Both the position numbers and the translations under genes were made by a program. Under the pieces are notes generated by a model that did no database searches, was not told where the DNA came from, and saw nothing but the letters and a program-made list of their open reading frames with translations. This document shows, in pieces, positions 10,672 to 20,452 of a stretch of DNA of 64,000 bases; the stretch's first letter is position 1, and every line of letters starts with the position of its first letter. Where the stretch lies: assembly GCA_027687465.1 (NCBI GenBank), contig JAQCQR010000007.1, positions 1 to 64,000 of the forward strand, given 5' to 3'. The stretch is from Coriobacteriaceae bacterium AF08-21 (lineage in GTDB: Bacteria; Actinomycetota; Coriobacteriia; Coriobacteriales; Coriobacteriaceae).

Positions 10672-12807
10672 ATGGGGCGCAATAACAAGCATAAGCGCGG
10701 TGCTCGCAATAAGCGTGGGCCGGTGCGCAGCGAACGCCGTCCGAGCCTGACCGGGCGCGTGCAGCTCCATGAGCATGGCGCCTATGTCATAACCGAGAGC
10801 GGCGACTACAAGGTTATGGGCCGCGGTAAGCGCGAGATCATGGATGGCGATACCGTTGCCGTGAGCATTAAGAACAGCCCGCACGGTGAGCGGCGCGCCG
10901 TGATCGAAGGCGTGGTTGAGCGCGCAGCCATAAGCGTGGTGGGTACGTACCAGACCGCTGGTCCGCTCGGTGTGATCGAGCCGCTCGATTCGCGCCTGAA
11001 GGCCGACTTCTTCATTCTGCCCGAGGATACCTCGGCGGATCGTCTGGGCGTCCACCCGGGTGATGCCGTTGTCGCGCGCATTTTGACCTACCCGACGCGC
11101 CTGGAATCGGGCACCGTGACGATCGAACGCCGCATTGGCGGAGATGACGCGCCCGATTTGGGCGTTCAATACGTGATGGCGCGTTACGGCTATACCGATA
11201 GCTATCCCGAGGCCGCGCTGGACGAGGCCGAGGGGCTTTCGCTCGATGTGTCCGCGGCGCTTAAGGACCCGCTCCGCCGCGATCTGCGCGACCGCTTTGT
11301 CATCACGATCGACCCGGTCGACGCGCGCGACTTTGACGATGCCATTTCGCTTGAGCGCACGCCCGAGGGTGGCTACAAGCTGGGTGTGCATATCGCTGAC
11401 GTTTCTCACTATGTGGCTTGGGACGGGCATATCGATCTTGAGGCTCGCCATCGTACGACATCGGTGTATCTGGCCGATCGCGTGCTTCCCATGCTGCCCG
11501 AACGCCTGTCCTGTGACCTATGCTCGCTTCGCCCTGACGAGGACCGTCTTGCGTTTACCGTTGACATTGAGCTCGATGCGCAGGGTCGCGTGCGGCATTA
11601 CGATCCTTACCCCAGCGTGATTCGCTCGCGTGTGCGTATGGACTATGACGGCGCCGAGGCGCTGCTGGTGCGTGCCGGCGCGGTTGAGTATTCGGTGCTG
11701 GAAGGCGCCGCTGAGGATGTTGCGGCTGCTGAGGCCTCGCGCGAGGAGGCGCTTGAGCGCGGTCTTGCGTGCGAGGAAACTGCTCGCGGCTATAACGTCG
11801 ACCTCGGCGATTTCCTTGTCGCCGCCAACGAACTCGCCGAACTTCGCCGTCGTATTCGTCGTGCCCGCGGCTCAGTCGATTTTGACACGGCCGAGATTCG
11901 CGCTCTATTGGATGAGGACGGAGTACCCGTGCAGATTGTGGCGCGCGAGCGTTCGTGTGCCACGTCGCTTATCGAGGAAGCCATGCTACTCGCCAACGAG
12001 TGCGTTGCAGAGTGGCTGGCAGACCGTGATATCGAGGCCTGCTATCGCGTGCATGAGGATCCGAGCCCCGATAGCCTGCACGGTGCCGCAGTTGCGCTGG
12101 CGCAGCTAGGCATCATCGACGATCGCCGTGCTGCCGGTATCGCCCTGGGGAGTCCCGATGAGCTACAGGCTGCAGTTGATGCTGCCGCCGGTACGGCCAA
12201 CGCACCGCTCGTCAACACGCTGCTTCTGCGCAGTATGCAGCGCGCACTGTACAAGCCGCGCAACGAGGGCCACTTTGCGCTCGCCGCGCCGTGCTACTGT
12301 CACTTTACGAGTCCCATCCGTCGCTACCCCGATCTGGTGGTGCACCGCGTGCTCAAACTGCAGTTGGCCTATGAGCAGCTCGGCGGCAAGGACGCCCTGG
12401 TCCGTACGCCGCGGCTGATCGGCAAGGGGCGCGAGTCGCTGCCGCGCATTCTGCCGCAGATCTGCCGCGCATGCAGCGATGCCGAGCGCGCGGCAGATGC
12501 CGCTAGCCATGCGACGCAAAAGATCAAGATTGCCCAGTACTATGAGGACCGTCTGGGCGAGCGCTATGCCGGAACCGTCTCGTGGGTTAGCAGCATGGGC
12601 CTCTTTGTGCGCTTGGACCTGACGCAGGTCGAAGGCTTGGTTTCGATCAAGAGCCTGGGCAACGAGTGGTTCGAGTTCGACGAGGATGCGCTCACGCTCG
12701 CAGGTGCCGACACGGGGACTCGCTATGAACTGGGTCAGCGCGTGATTATCGAGGTCTCGCGCGTCAATACCACGCGTGGGCACTTGGACTTTAAGCTTAT
12801 CCATTAG
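10672..12807 (+). CDS. rnr: ribonuclease R
   Basis: Processive 3'-to-5' exoribonuclease of the RNB family that digests structured RNA and, with tmRNA-SmpB, non-stop mRNAs. The protein has 711 residues. A basic N-terminus is followed by cold-shock-like domains, the RNB catalytic domain with DPVDARDFDDAISL near residue 214 (the metal-binding Asp cluster) and GVHIADVSHYV, and a C-terminal S1 domain (about 625-705, RYAGTVSWVSSMGLFVRLD). The HTH domain of the E. coli protein is absent. AAGGAGG precedes the ATG. In many bacteria smpB lies directly downstream; here it is 8.5 kb away. Confidence 0.95.
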   Translation: MGRNNKHKRGARNKRGPVRSERRPSLTGRVQLHEHGAYVITESGDYKVMGRGKREIMDGDTVAVSIKNSPHGERRAVIEGVVERAAISVVGTYQTAGPLGVIEPLDSRLKADFFILPEDTSADRLGVHPGDAVVARILTYPTRLESGTVTIERRIGGDDAPDLGVQYVMARYGYTDSYPEAALDEAEGLSLDVSAALKDPLRRDLRDRFVITIDPVDARDFDDAISLERTPEGGYKLGVHIADVSHYVAWDGHIDLEARHRTTSVYLADRVLPMLPERLSCDLCSLRPDEDRLAFTVDIELDAQGRVRHYDPYPSVIRSRVRMDYDGAEALLVRAGAVEYSVLEGAAEDVAAAEASREEALERGLACEETARGYNVDLGDFLVAANELAELRRRIRRARGSVDFDTAEIRALLDEDGVPVQIVARERSCATSLIEEAMLLANECVAEWLADRDIEACYRVHEDPSPDSLHGAAVALAQLGIIDDRRAAGIALGSPDELQAAVDAAAGTANAPLVNTLLLRSMQRALYKPRNEGHFALAAPCYCHFTSPIRRYPDLVVHRVLKLQLAYEQLGGKDALVRTPRLIGKGRESLPRILPQICRACSDAERAADAASHATQKIKIAQYYEDRLGERYAGTVSWVSSMGLFVRLDLTQVEGLVSIKSLGNEWFEFDEDALTLAGADTGTRYELGQRVIIEVSRVNTTRGHLDFKLIH

Positions 12808-12832
12808 CCAAATCTCGACTCATGGCGGGAGA

Positions 12833-12864
12833 GCGGAGGGCGGTCTTTCGGGGCCGCCCTCCGC
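12833..12864 (+). terminator. hairpin terminator after rnr
   Basis: GCGGAGGGCGG pairs perfectly with CCGCCCTCCGC around a 10-base loop. The following bases ATTTGG are a weak T run, so termination efficiency is uncertain. Confidence 0.65.
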
Positions 12865-12923
12865 ATTTGGATCATGGCTACCTTGCCGTCTGCTCGGCCG
12901 CCCGCTTACCTGCTATTCGAGAG

Positions 12924-12967
12924 GTAAAACCTACCAAAATAAACCTGTCCCTTTTTGGCAGGTTTAC
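12924..12967. repeat. hairpin repeat, copy 2 (other copy at 827-864)
   Basis: GTAAAACCTACCAAAA pairs with TTTTTGGCAGGTTTAC. The central TAAACCTGTCCC matches the copy upstream of secA. The element ends 18 bases before the start of the serine recombinase. Confidence 0.7.
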
Positions 12968-12984
12968 AAGAAAGCGGGGATGAG

Positions 12985-13590
12985 ATGGCGACGGTGTATG
13001 GTTATGCGCGGGTGAGTTCGCGCGATCAGAATCTTAATCGGCAGCTGGATGCGCTGGGCGCCTATGGCGTGGGCTCGGCGAATATTTATGCCGACCATGC
13101 GAGCGGCAAGGACTTCGATCGACCGCGCTATCGCGAGCTGCTGCACGTCCTGGGAGACGGGGACGTGCTGGTGGTGCTTTCTATCGACCGACTTGGTCGT
13201 AATTACTCCGAGATTCTTGAGGAATGGCGTCGCATTACCAAGGAGCTCGGGGTTGCCATTGTGGTGTTGGACATGCCATTGCTTGACACGCGCGCCAGGG
13301 CAAGCGGCACGCCGGATGTGACTAATACCCTGATTGCCGATATTGTGCTGCAACTGCTGAGCTACGTGGCGCAGGTGGAGCGCGAGAATATCCATCGGCG
13401 CCAAGCGGAGGGAATTGCAGCGGCGCGGGCGCGAGGGGTCCGTTTCGGTCGACCTCGCAAGCCGTGCCCTCCTCAGTTTGAGCTGGTGCGCGATAGCTAT
13501 GAGGCGGGCGATATTACCCGCAGCCAGGCAGCAAAGTGCCTGGGCGTGTGCGTGGGGACGTTCGATCGCTGGATGCGCGAGGCGGGGTAG
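12985..13590 (+). CDS. serine recombinase (resolvase/invertase family)
   Basis: Site-specific DNA recombinase of 201 residues. The N-terminal catalytic domain starts YGYARVSSRDQNLNRQ, with the nucleophilic Ser in RVSS near residue 9, then LGDGDVLVVLSIDRLGRN near 63 and the helix E region with VERENIHRRQAEGIAAARARG. The C-terminus is a helix-turn-helix (SQAAKCLGVCVGTFDRW) for DNA binding. Size and order match Tn3-type resolvases and Pin-type invertases. No transposase, invertible segment or res site is recognised nearby, so it appears solitary. The ATG at 12985 begins the conserved strand; an earlier in-frame ATG at 12955 lies in the hairpin. Confidence 0.92.
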   Translation: MATVYGYARVSSRDQNLNRQLDALGAYGVGSANIYADHASGKDFDRPRYRELLHVLGDGDVLVVLSIDRLGRNYSEILEEWRRITKELGVAIVVLDMPLLDTRARASGTPDVTNTLIADIVLQLLSYVAQVERENIHRRQAEGIAAARARGVRFGRPRKPCPPQFELVRDSYEAGDITRSQAAKCLGVCVGTFDRWMREAG

Positions 13591-13694
13591 GGGTTTGCGT
13601 CGCTTTGTCGCTTCCTGTTGCGATTCAAATTTTGATACGGTGACGATGTCATTTGGGGCTACACTCGCTGATATTCAAAAAAGGAGGTAGGCCC

Positions 13695-14276
13695 TTGGCG
13701 CGCGTAAAACAAATAATCGGATGGACCGCGATCATTCTGTTCGCTGCAACGCTGGCGGGCATCTGGGTGCTGACGGAGCAAAATGCGGTGGAGACGTCGT
13801 TGCTGAGCGAGTCCACCGCGCGCGTGGTGGAGGGTCAGGCTACGGGCGTTCAGGCTGCCGATGCCACGGGTGAAGCTCAGACCGAGAACGGGATGACCGG
13901 GGGCATCGATTCGGCTGCCTCGAATGTCCGGTCTGGCCGACTTGCTTCCATTCGCATGTGGGTGGGCACGAACGTCCGTCGCGTTGCCCATACCGTAGAG
14001 TTTTTCTTCGTCGGATTGTTCGCCTCGGTGGCCGTGGTTTGCTTTTCCAGGCGTCCGTGGAGCGTTTGCTCCCGTTGCGTGCCCGTGTTGCTCTTTTGCG
14101 CCGTCTGCTCCGTTGGCGATCAGGTACATAAGATCTTTGTTCCCGGCAGGCATTTCGACGTTATCGATTTAGGATTCGATGCTGCGGGCTATGTCACCGC
14201 GATGCTGTTGGTATTGCTGGTCTCCGCATGGGTGCACCACGAGACGCGCCCCATCGGCGCCCATGCGAGGCGCTAG
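13695..14276 (+). CDS. VanZ-like membrane protein
   Basis: Membrane protein of 193 residues. A first transmembrane helix (about 6-26) is followed by an outside loop with a Ser/Ala/Gly-rich segment, then three hydrophobic helices. The C-terminal half has the VanZ signature: AHTVEFFFVGLF, then DQVHKIFVPGRHFDVIDLGFDAAGY. VanZ relatives are linked to glycopeptide tolerance or phosphate-lipid handling but most are uncharacterised. The start is a TTG at 13695: AAGGAGG lies 7 bases before it, whereas the upstream in-frame ATG at 13653 has no ribosome binding site. Confidence 0.8.
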   Translation: MARVKQIIGWTAIILFAATLAGIWVLTEQNAVETSLLSESTARVVEGQATGVQAADATGEAQTENGMTGGIDSAASNVRSGRLASIRMWVGTNVRRVAHTVEFFFVGLFASVAVVCFSRRPWSVCSRCVPVLLFCAVCSVGDQVHKIFVPGRHFDVIDLGFDAAGYVTAMLLVLLVSAWVHHETRPIGAHARR

Positions 14277-14357
14277 CCGGTAACAAACCCGTTTCTGATC
14301 ATGCGACCTTGTTGAATTATTTTGTGTCGCGCGTATTTCCGAGCGGTCGGATTTGAG

Positions 14358-14384
14358 GGGCGAGCGGTAGAACGCTCGTCCTTT
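14358..14384 (+). terminator. weak hairpin after the VanZ-like gene
   Basis: GGCGAGCG pairs with CGCTCGTCC around GTAGAA and is followed by TTTG only. It could instead be part of the murR promoter region. Confidence 0.4.
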
Positions 14385-14480
14385 GTGCGCCACGATGCGG
14401 CACAATGTACCGTAAAAGCTGTTTGTATCCGGTACGAATCGTTCGTTGGTCTTTAATTCTTCTCAACGGAGGTGTTTGAG

Positions 14481-15332
14481 ATGGCAAACGGATTGCTTTT
14501 GCGGCTTCGCGAGCGTGAGCTCAGCGCGAGCCCGGCGGAACGCAATGTCATCGCATATGTGAGCGCTCATCCGCACGAGGTGGTCGGGCTGTCCGTCCGC
14601 GGTCTTGCCGATGCCACGTTCTCCTCGCCCTCGAGCATTTTGCGCTTTTGCAAGCGTTTGGGTTTTGCGGGCTACAAGGAGTTCCAGCGCGAACTGATTG
14701 CCGAGCTGGCGCTCTTAGGTGACAAGAAAGACGTAGCCCTCGAGGACATCTCCATGGATGACAGCGTCGAACGTATCGTGGGGAAGGTGATGAAAAGCAA
14801 CGTGCGCACGATCGAAGCGACGGCGCGAACGCTCGATTACACCGTCTTGGAGCGATGTGCGGCCTATCTTAAGCGGGCACGCGCGGTCAATCTGTTCGGT
14901 ATCGGTGCCTCTCGTTTGGTCGCGCACGATCTGGCGCAAAAGCTCATGCGTGTCGACAAGGAGTGCCATCTGTACGACGACTGGCATGATCAGCTCTTGT
15001 GTGCCAAGAACATGCATGAGGGCGATATGGCAATCGCCTTTAGCTACTCGGGCTTGACGCAAGAGGTGCTGGACTGCACCGCCGAGGCTCAACGTCACAA
15101 CTGTCCCGTTGTGGCCGTTACCAAAGTAGATGGATCATCCAAGCTTGCCACCGTGGCCGATGCCGTGCTCGGCGTCGCTGCGAGTGAACCCTTGGTCCGC
15201 AGCGGTGCCATGGCTTCGCGTATGGCCCAGCTTATGGTTGTCGATGCCCTGTACGCTGCTTACGTTGCCAGCGACTACGAACGGGCGACGCATGTCATTA
15301 AGCAAAACTACATCGAGAAACAGGAAAGATGA
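14481..15332 (+). CDS. murR: MurR/RpiR family transcriptional regulator
   Basis: Regulator of 283 residues with an N-terminal HTH domain of RpiR type (about 1-80; LSVRGLADATFSSPSSILRFCKRLGF) and a C-terminal SIS sugar-phosphate-binding domain (about 125-265; VNLFGIGASRLVAHDLAQKL and AIAFSYSGLTQEVL). By context it should sense MurNAc-6-phosphate and control the following murQ-murP-mupG genes. The ATG at 14481 has GGAGG 8 bases upstream. It ends in TGA, a stop that is rare in this window, and murQ begins 10 bases later. Confidence 0.9.
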   Translation: MANGLLLRLRERELSASPAERNVIAYVSAHPHEVVGLSVRGLADATFSSPSSILRFCKRLGFAGYKEFQRELIAELALLGDKKDVALEDISMDDSVERIVGKVMKSNVRTIEATARTLDYTVLERCAAYLKRARAVNLFGIGASRLVAHDLAQKLMRVDKECHLYDDWHDQLLCAKNMHEGDMAIAFSYSGLTQEVLDCTAEAQRHNCPVVAVTKVDGSSKLATVADAVLGVAASEPLVRSGAMASRMAQLMVVDALYAAYVASDYERATHVIKQNYIEKQER

Positions 15333-15342
15333 GGTGAATGAA

Positions 15343-16266
<924 letters not shown>

Positions 16267-16323
16267 GTGCGCGGCGTGAGCTGATATGACATCCAGACGA
16301 GATACCCAATACAAGGAGGAGTT

Positions 16324-17754
16324 ATGACGAACAAAGAGCTGGCTCAAAAGCTGCTGGACCTTTTGGGCGGTAAAGACAACGTGTTGGCAAACGCGGCGTG
16401 CATGACGCGCCTGCGCGTGACCGTCAAAGACACGGGCAACGTCGACACGGAGGGTATTAAGGCACTCGACGGCGTGATGGGCTTGGTCGAGGACGACACG
16501 ATGCAGATCGTGCTGGGTCCGGGCAAGGTGAATAAGGTGCTCGAGGAGTTCTCCAAGCTCACCGGCCTTGCGAAAGGCGTTGCTGACGAGAGCGTGGTTG
16601 ACGCTGCGGCCACAAACAAGGCCGCGCAGAAGGCAAAGTACGAGTCCAAGCCGGTTCAGGCCTTCCTCAAGAAGATTTCCAATGTCTTCGTCGCCCTGCT
16701 TCCCGGCATCATTGCGGCTGGCCTCATCAACGGTATCTGCAACGTCATTAACGTCTCGACGGCAGGCGCGCTTGCGGGCGAGTGGTGGTACCAGGGCATT
16801 CGTTCCATGGGCTGGGCCCTGTTTGCCTATCTGCCCATCTTGGTGGGCTATAACGCGGCACGTGAGTTTGGTGGATCCGCTGCGCTGGGCGGCATCGCCG
16901 GCATGATGTGTATCGCCAACAGTGCCATGCCCCTGCTTGCGCCTGGCGCGGCTGATCCTGCCACTGCCATTTTGCTGCCGCTCACCAATGCGCAGTACAA
17001 CCCCGCAGTGGGCGGCATGATCGCGGCTCTTATCGCTGGTGCATTTTTTGCCTGGATGGAGCGTCAGATTCGCAAGGTTATGCCCAACGCACTCGACACG
17101 TTCCTGTCCCCGCTGCTGGTGCTCATCATCGGTGCCTTTGCTCTGATGCTCGTCATCCAGCCGGTTGGCGCATGGCTGACGACTGCCATCTTTAGCGTTT
17201 TGACCTTTATCTTCGAGAAGCTGGGCGTCCTGGGCGGCTATATCCTGTCGGCAGGCTTCTTGCCGCTGGTGTCCGTCGGCCTGCATCAGGCGCTCACGCC
17301 GATCCACGCTATGCTCAACGATCCCGACGGCGCTACCAAGGGTATCAATTACCTGCTTCCCATCCTTATGATGGCTGGCGGCGGCCAGGTCGGTGCCGGT
17401 TTGGCGCTGTACTTTAAGACCAAGAACGCCAAGCTCAAGAAGTACGTCGCAGAGTCCATTCCCGTTGGAATCCTGGGTGTGGGCGAGCCTCTGATGTATG
17501 CTGTTACGCTGCCGCTCGTTCGTCCGTTTGTGACGGCCTGCCTGGGTGCCGGATTTGGTGGCGCGCTCGCGGCGCTGCTTCACATCGGCACGGTTTCTCA
17601 GGGCGTTTCCGGTCTGTTTGGCCTGCTGATCGTCGTTCCTGGCCAGCAGCTCGGCTACGTTGCCGCTATGCTGCTTGCCTATGCCGCCGGCTTTGTCCTG
17701 ACGTGGTTCTTTGGCGTCGACGAGCAGAAGATCAACGAGTTCTTTGGCGAGTAG
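16324..17754 (+). CDS. murP: PTS transporter EIIBC, N-acetylmuramic acid-type
   Basis: Sugar-specific phosphotransferase permease of 476 residues, imported substrate inferred to be MurNAc or a MurNAc-containing sugar. Residues 1-85 form the IIB domain with the phosphorylated Cys26 in AACMTRLRV. Residues from about 110 form the IIC membrane domain of about ten helices, with a conserved GVGEPLMYAVTLPLVRPF block late in the domain. No IIA domain is fused, so phosphate must come from a separate EIIA such as the one at 43007. AAGGAGG precedes the ATG. Operon order murR-murQ-murP-mupG supports the specificity. Confidence 0.9.
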   Translation: MTNKELAQKLLDLLGGKDNVLANAACMTRLRVTVKDTGNVDTEGIKALDGVMGLVEDDTMQIVLGPGKVNKVLEEFSKLTGLAKGVADESVVDAAATNKAAQKAKYESKPVQAFLKKISNVFVALLPGIIAAGLINGICNVINVSTAGALAGEWWYQGIRSMGWALFAYLPILVGYNAAREFGGSAALGGIAGMMCIANSAMPLLAPGAADPATAILLPLTNAQYNPAVGGMIAALIAGAFFAWMERQIRKVMPNALDTFLSPLLVLIIGAFALMLVIQPVGAWLTTAIFSVLTFIFEKLGVLGGYILSAGFLPLVSVGLHQALTPIHAMLNDPDGATKGINYLLPILMMAGGGQVGAGLALYFKTKNAKLKKYVAESIPVGILGVGEPLMYAVTLPLVRPFVTACLGAGFGGALAALLHIGTVSQGVSGLFGLLIVVPGQQLGYVAAMLLAYAAGFVLTWFFGVDEQKINEFFGE

Positions 17755-17821
17755 TTTGATATCGCGAGCCGTGTTGCTCAGAGCTCGCGGCGCTCGGCAG
17801 ATTTCTTGATGCTATGGTTGT

Positions 17822-17855
17822 GCCGGCGGGGCTAACTGCTCCGCCGGCCTTTTTT
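17822..17855 (+). terminator. terminator or attenuator between murP and mupG
   Basis: GCCGGCGGGGC pairs with GCTCCGCCGGC around a short loop, then a T run. mupG begins 16 bases later, using the bases after the T run as ribosome binding site. No promoter is evident in between, so this may set a lower level of mupG by partial readthrough. Confidence 0.85.
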
Positions 17856-17871
17856 AAAGGAGCGTTGAAGC

Positions 17872-18924
17872 GTGAAAACGGGTATTTCGATTTATCTTTC
17901 CAGCCCTCTGCAGGATATTGAGCGGACGATTGAGCGTGGCGCCGCGGCGGGTGCACGCTATGCGTTCACCTCGCTGCATATTCCCGAGGATGGGGGAGCG
18001 GCGTATGCCGATAAGGTCCGTCATGTACTGTCGCTGCTTTCCGCCCACGGCATTGCGCTCATTGCCGATGTGGGACCGCGCACGTGCGATTTGCTCGGGC
18101 TTGAGCGTATCGAGGACCTGCGCGATCTGGGGTTGGAATACCTTCGTTTGGACTATGGCTTTAGCGCCCAGCGGGTCGCGGAGCTGTCCGGTGTATTTCG
18201 CATTGTGGTCAATGCATCGACGGTGAGTTCTGATGAAATCGCATCGTGGCGTGAGGCCGGTGCCGATGTGACTCGTTTTGCCGCCTGCCACAATTTTTAC
18301 CCCAAGCCTTATACCGGTTTAGCTCTGGAGGACATTGCTCGGGTGAATCTTCGTCTTGCGGCGCTTGGATTCGAAATCATGGCTTTTGTGCCGGGTGATG
18401 CTAACGTTCGCGGGCCGGTATTCGAGGGACTGCCGACGGTTGAGGCGCAGCGCGGTCGCGCGTCTAAGGTTGCCCTCAACATGCTTGAGCTTGCACATGG
18501 CGCCGATTGCGACATTGTGTTGGTCGGCGACCCCGATCTTTCCGATGCGGGCTGGGCGCAGTTTGCTCAAGTTTCAGCCGGATACGTGGACTTGCAATGC
18601 GAGCTTGAGCCCGGTTATGCCTATGTGCGCGGACAGATTCATCATGACCGGCCCGACTCGAGCGTCCTCATCTTTAGGTCTCAGGAGTCGCGTACGACGC
18701 TTAAGCCGGATTCCGTGCCGATGGATGCCGGTGCCGGCCTGTCACGAAAGACGGGGTCGATCGCTGTGAGCAATAGCGGCTATGGGCGCTACGAAGGCGA
18801 GCTTGAGATTGCGCGGGTCGATCTTCCCGGTGACGAGCGCATGAACGTTGCGGGTCATATCACGCCCGAGGCAATGGAGCTGCTGCCGTTCATCAAACGC
18901 GGATTCGGGGTACGGTTCGTTTAG
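17872..18924 (+). CDS. mupG: MupG-family 6-phospho-N-acetylmuramidase (DUF871)
   Basis: Protein of 350 residues with a TIM-barrel-like N-terminal domain (ISIYLSSP at the start, LIADVGPRTCDLLG near 68, LRLDYGFS near 93, ACHNFYPKPYTGL near 140) and a smaller C-terminal domain. Members of this family, formerly DUF871, hydrolyse MurNAc-6-phosphate-GlcNAc inside the cell, releasing MurNAc-6-phosphate for MurQ. Position after murQ-murP fits this. The start is GTG at 17872 with AAAGGAG 9 bases upstream. The precise substrate is inferred from context. Confidence 0.88.
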   Translation: MKTGISIYLSSPLQDIERTIERGAAAGARYAFTSLHIPEDGGAAYADKVRHVLSLLSAHGIALIADVGPRTCDLLGLERIEDLRDLGLEYLRLDYGFSAQRVAELSGVFRIVVNASTVSSDEIASWREAGADVTRFAACHNFYPKPYTGLALEDIARVNLRLAALGFEIMAFVPGDANVRGPVFEGLPTVEAQRGRASKVALNMLELAHGADCDIVLVGDPDLSDAGWAQFAQVSAGYVDLQCELEPGYAYVRGQIHHDRPDSSVLIFRSQESRTTLKPDSVPMDAGAGLSRKTGSIAVSNSGYGRYEGELEIARVDLPGDERMNVAGHITPEAMELLPFIKRGFGVRFV

Positions 18925-19016
18925 CGTGTGACCCGTGGGCTACAATTGGCCCATCATGCGAAGGCGCCTCGTGTGGCGTGTGCCTGCGTTGGCCGATCTA
19001 TATTCGGAGGATTCCC

Positions 19017-19376
19017 ATGACCGTACTGTTTATTGAATATCCCAAGTGCTCGACCTGTAAGAAGGCCAAGGCATGGCTGGACGAATACGGGGTTGAGTAT
19101 ATCGACCGCGATATCGTTTTGGACAATCCCACGGCTGATGAGCTTGCGACCTGGATTGCTCGTTCGGGACTGCCGGTGCGGCGCTTCTTTAATTCGTCGG
19201 GCATGAAATATCGAGAGCTGGGCCTGAAGGCGCGTCTAGATGCGGGCATGACGGATCGGGAGTGCTACGAGCTGCTGGCGACCGACGGCATGCTGGTCAA
19301 GCGTCCGCTGTTGGTGGGCGACGACTTTGCGATTCCCGGCTTTAGGGAATCGGCTTGGGTCGAGGCGTTGCTGTAG
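19017..19376 (+). CDS. ArsC/Spx family (thioredoxin-fold) protein
   Basis: Small cytoplasmic protein of 119 residues with the ArsC/Spx fold. It has YPKCSTCKKAKAWLD (CxxC at 11-14) near the N-terminus, RDIVLDNPTADEL, and a C-terminal LVKRPLLVGDD block typical of YffB/ArsC-like proteins. These include glutaredoxin-dependent arsenate reductases and the redox-responsive regulator Spx; the catalytic arginines of true arsenate reductases cannot be confirmed by eye. TTCGGAGG precedes the ATG. No arsenic genes are adjacent, so an arsenate role is not supported by context. Confidence 0.85.
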   Translation: MTVLFIEYPKCSTCKKAKAWLDEYGVEYIDRDIVLDNPTADELATWIARSGLPVRRFFNSSGMKYRELGLKARLDAGMTDRECYELLATDGMLVKRPLLVGDDFAIPGFRESAWVEALL

Positions 19377-19510
19377 CGGCTGCGGAAAGCGCGACCCGTT
19401 TTGAGCTTCGATTACGGGATACGGTTTCCGGTTGAGGGCTCGATGGGAAAGTGGGGATCAGTTTGAGCTTGAAATCTGGGACGCACTTTCCGCCGGCAGG
19501 CTTGCCCCAG

Positions 19511-19921
19511 TCAGTCCTCCAGCTGCGCCCATTCGTGCGGATCGTAGACCTTTACGTGCTTGTTGGGCTTGCCGCTCCAGTACTCCTCGTCCATAAAGGG
19601 CAGATATGCCTGAACGCCGGGGCAGATAAAGGGAATCCGCTGCTGTTGCAGTCGCTCGCGCTGGCGCTGCTCCAGGTGCGCCTCGGATATGACAGTCGGC
19701 ATACCGGACAGCTCGACGAGGCTTGCCTGGATTCGCTTAAGGTCGGGGAGTCCCGCGTGCCATGACATCCGCATGATCAAAAAGGATGCACGGCGGTATT
19801 TTGCCTGCATCACCGTGATGGCGGGGCGCAGAGTGGGATGGATTTTGTCCCGTTCGGGCCAAAGGTCAGCAGTGATCTCGAGGCCCAGGGTCTCCCATAG
19901 GTAATCAAGCTCTTCGTCCAT
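19511..19921 (-). CDS. hypothetical protein
   Basis: Protein of 136 residues, acidic at the N-terminus (MDEELDYLWETLGLEITADLWPE), with no membrane segment. The C-terminal half has RERLQQQRIPFICPGVQAYLPF, a motif pattern I associate with C-terminal parts of some MarR-like regulator proteins, but I cannot assign it firmly. GAGG sits 5 bases before its ATG. It ends in TGA, one of only four such stops in the window. It is convergent with the ArsC/Spx-like gene; 134 bases between them show no clear terminator. Confidence 0.6.
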   Translation of the reverse strand: MDEELDYLWETLGLEITADLWPERDKIHPTLRPAITVMQAKYRRASFLIMRMSWHAGLPDLKRIQASLVELSGMPTVISEAHLEQRQRERLQQQRIPFICPGVQAYLPFMDEEYWSGKPNKHVKVYDPHEWAQLED

Positions 19922-20187
19922 GGCGCCTCGATATCTACGTGATCATTGATACTTCGATTGTGTTGCCTGGTGCTATCGTTTTCGCGGTAGAATCTGCCAA
20001 CGGTTGACGGCTACCGCTCGCGGCGTTTTGCCCTTCGTGTGCAGCGGTCGACTTCACAGGTCCTTCACGTGTTGGCCGTATTTGACTGAATTTCAAAAAA
20101 GTCAAAATTGGGGCTTGCGTCACGGCCGGACTTCCCGTATATTTCTTTCTTGCGCAAAGGCACAGCCGAGCGCAGCGATGCAGTCAT

Positions 20188-20261
20188 TGGGATGTCGTCT
20201 AATGGCAGGACAGCGGATTCTGGTTCCGTCAATGGGGGTTCGACTCCCTCCATCCCAGCCA
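20188..20261 (+). tRNA. tRNA-Gln (anticodon CTG)
   Basis: Acceptor TGGGATG pairs with CATCCCA, followed by G and an encoded CCA. The T arm GGGGGTTCGACTCCC and the anticodon loop with CTG are clear. It is 18 bases before a tRNA-Glu, so both are probably one transcript. Confidence 0.95.
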
Positions 20262-20278
20262 TTGCATTTGCTACATAT

Positions 20279-20355
20279 GGCCCGTTCGTCTAGCGGTTTA
20301 GGACGCCGCCCTCTCAAGGCGGAGATCACCAGTTCGAATCTGGTACGGGCTACCA
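20279..20355 (+). tRNA. tRNA-Glu (anticodon CTC)
   Basis: The anticodon stem CGCC...GGCG encloses CCCTCTCAA with anticodon CTC. The T arm CCAGTTCGAATCTGG and an encoded CCA follow. The first acceptor pair is G-U if the gene begins at 20279, so the exact 5' base is the only doubt. Confidence 0.93.
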
Positions 20356-20364
20356 AAATTGAAC

Positions 20365-20394
20365 GCCCGGGCCTCGTTAGAGACCCGGGTTTTG
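20365..20394 (+). terminator. terminator of the tRNA-Gln/tRNA-Glu transcript
   Basis: CCCGGGCCTC pairs with GAGACCCGGG around GTTA, followed by TTTTGT. Confidence 0.85.
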
Positions 20395-20452
20395 TGTATT
20401 GACCGATATTTAAGGCGCGCGTTGAGTCTGCCGCCCGGACCGAGGAGTTGTC

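Noticed and set aside
20188..20355. tRNA genes as a prophage or island attachment site
   Set aside because: No integrase is adjacent and no direct repeat of a tRNA 3' end was seen nearby.
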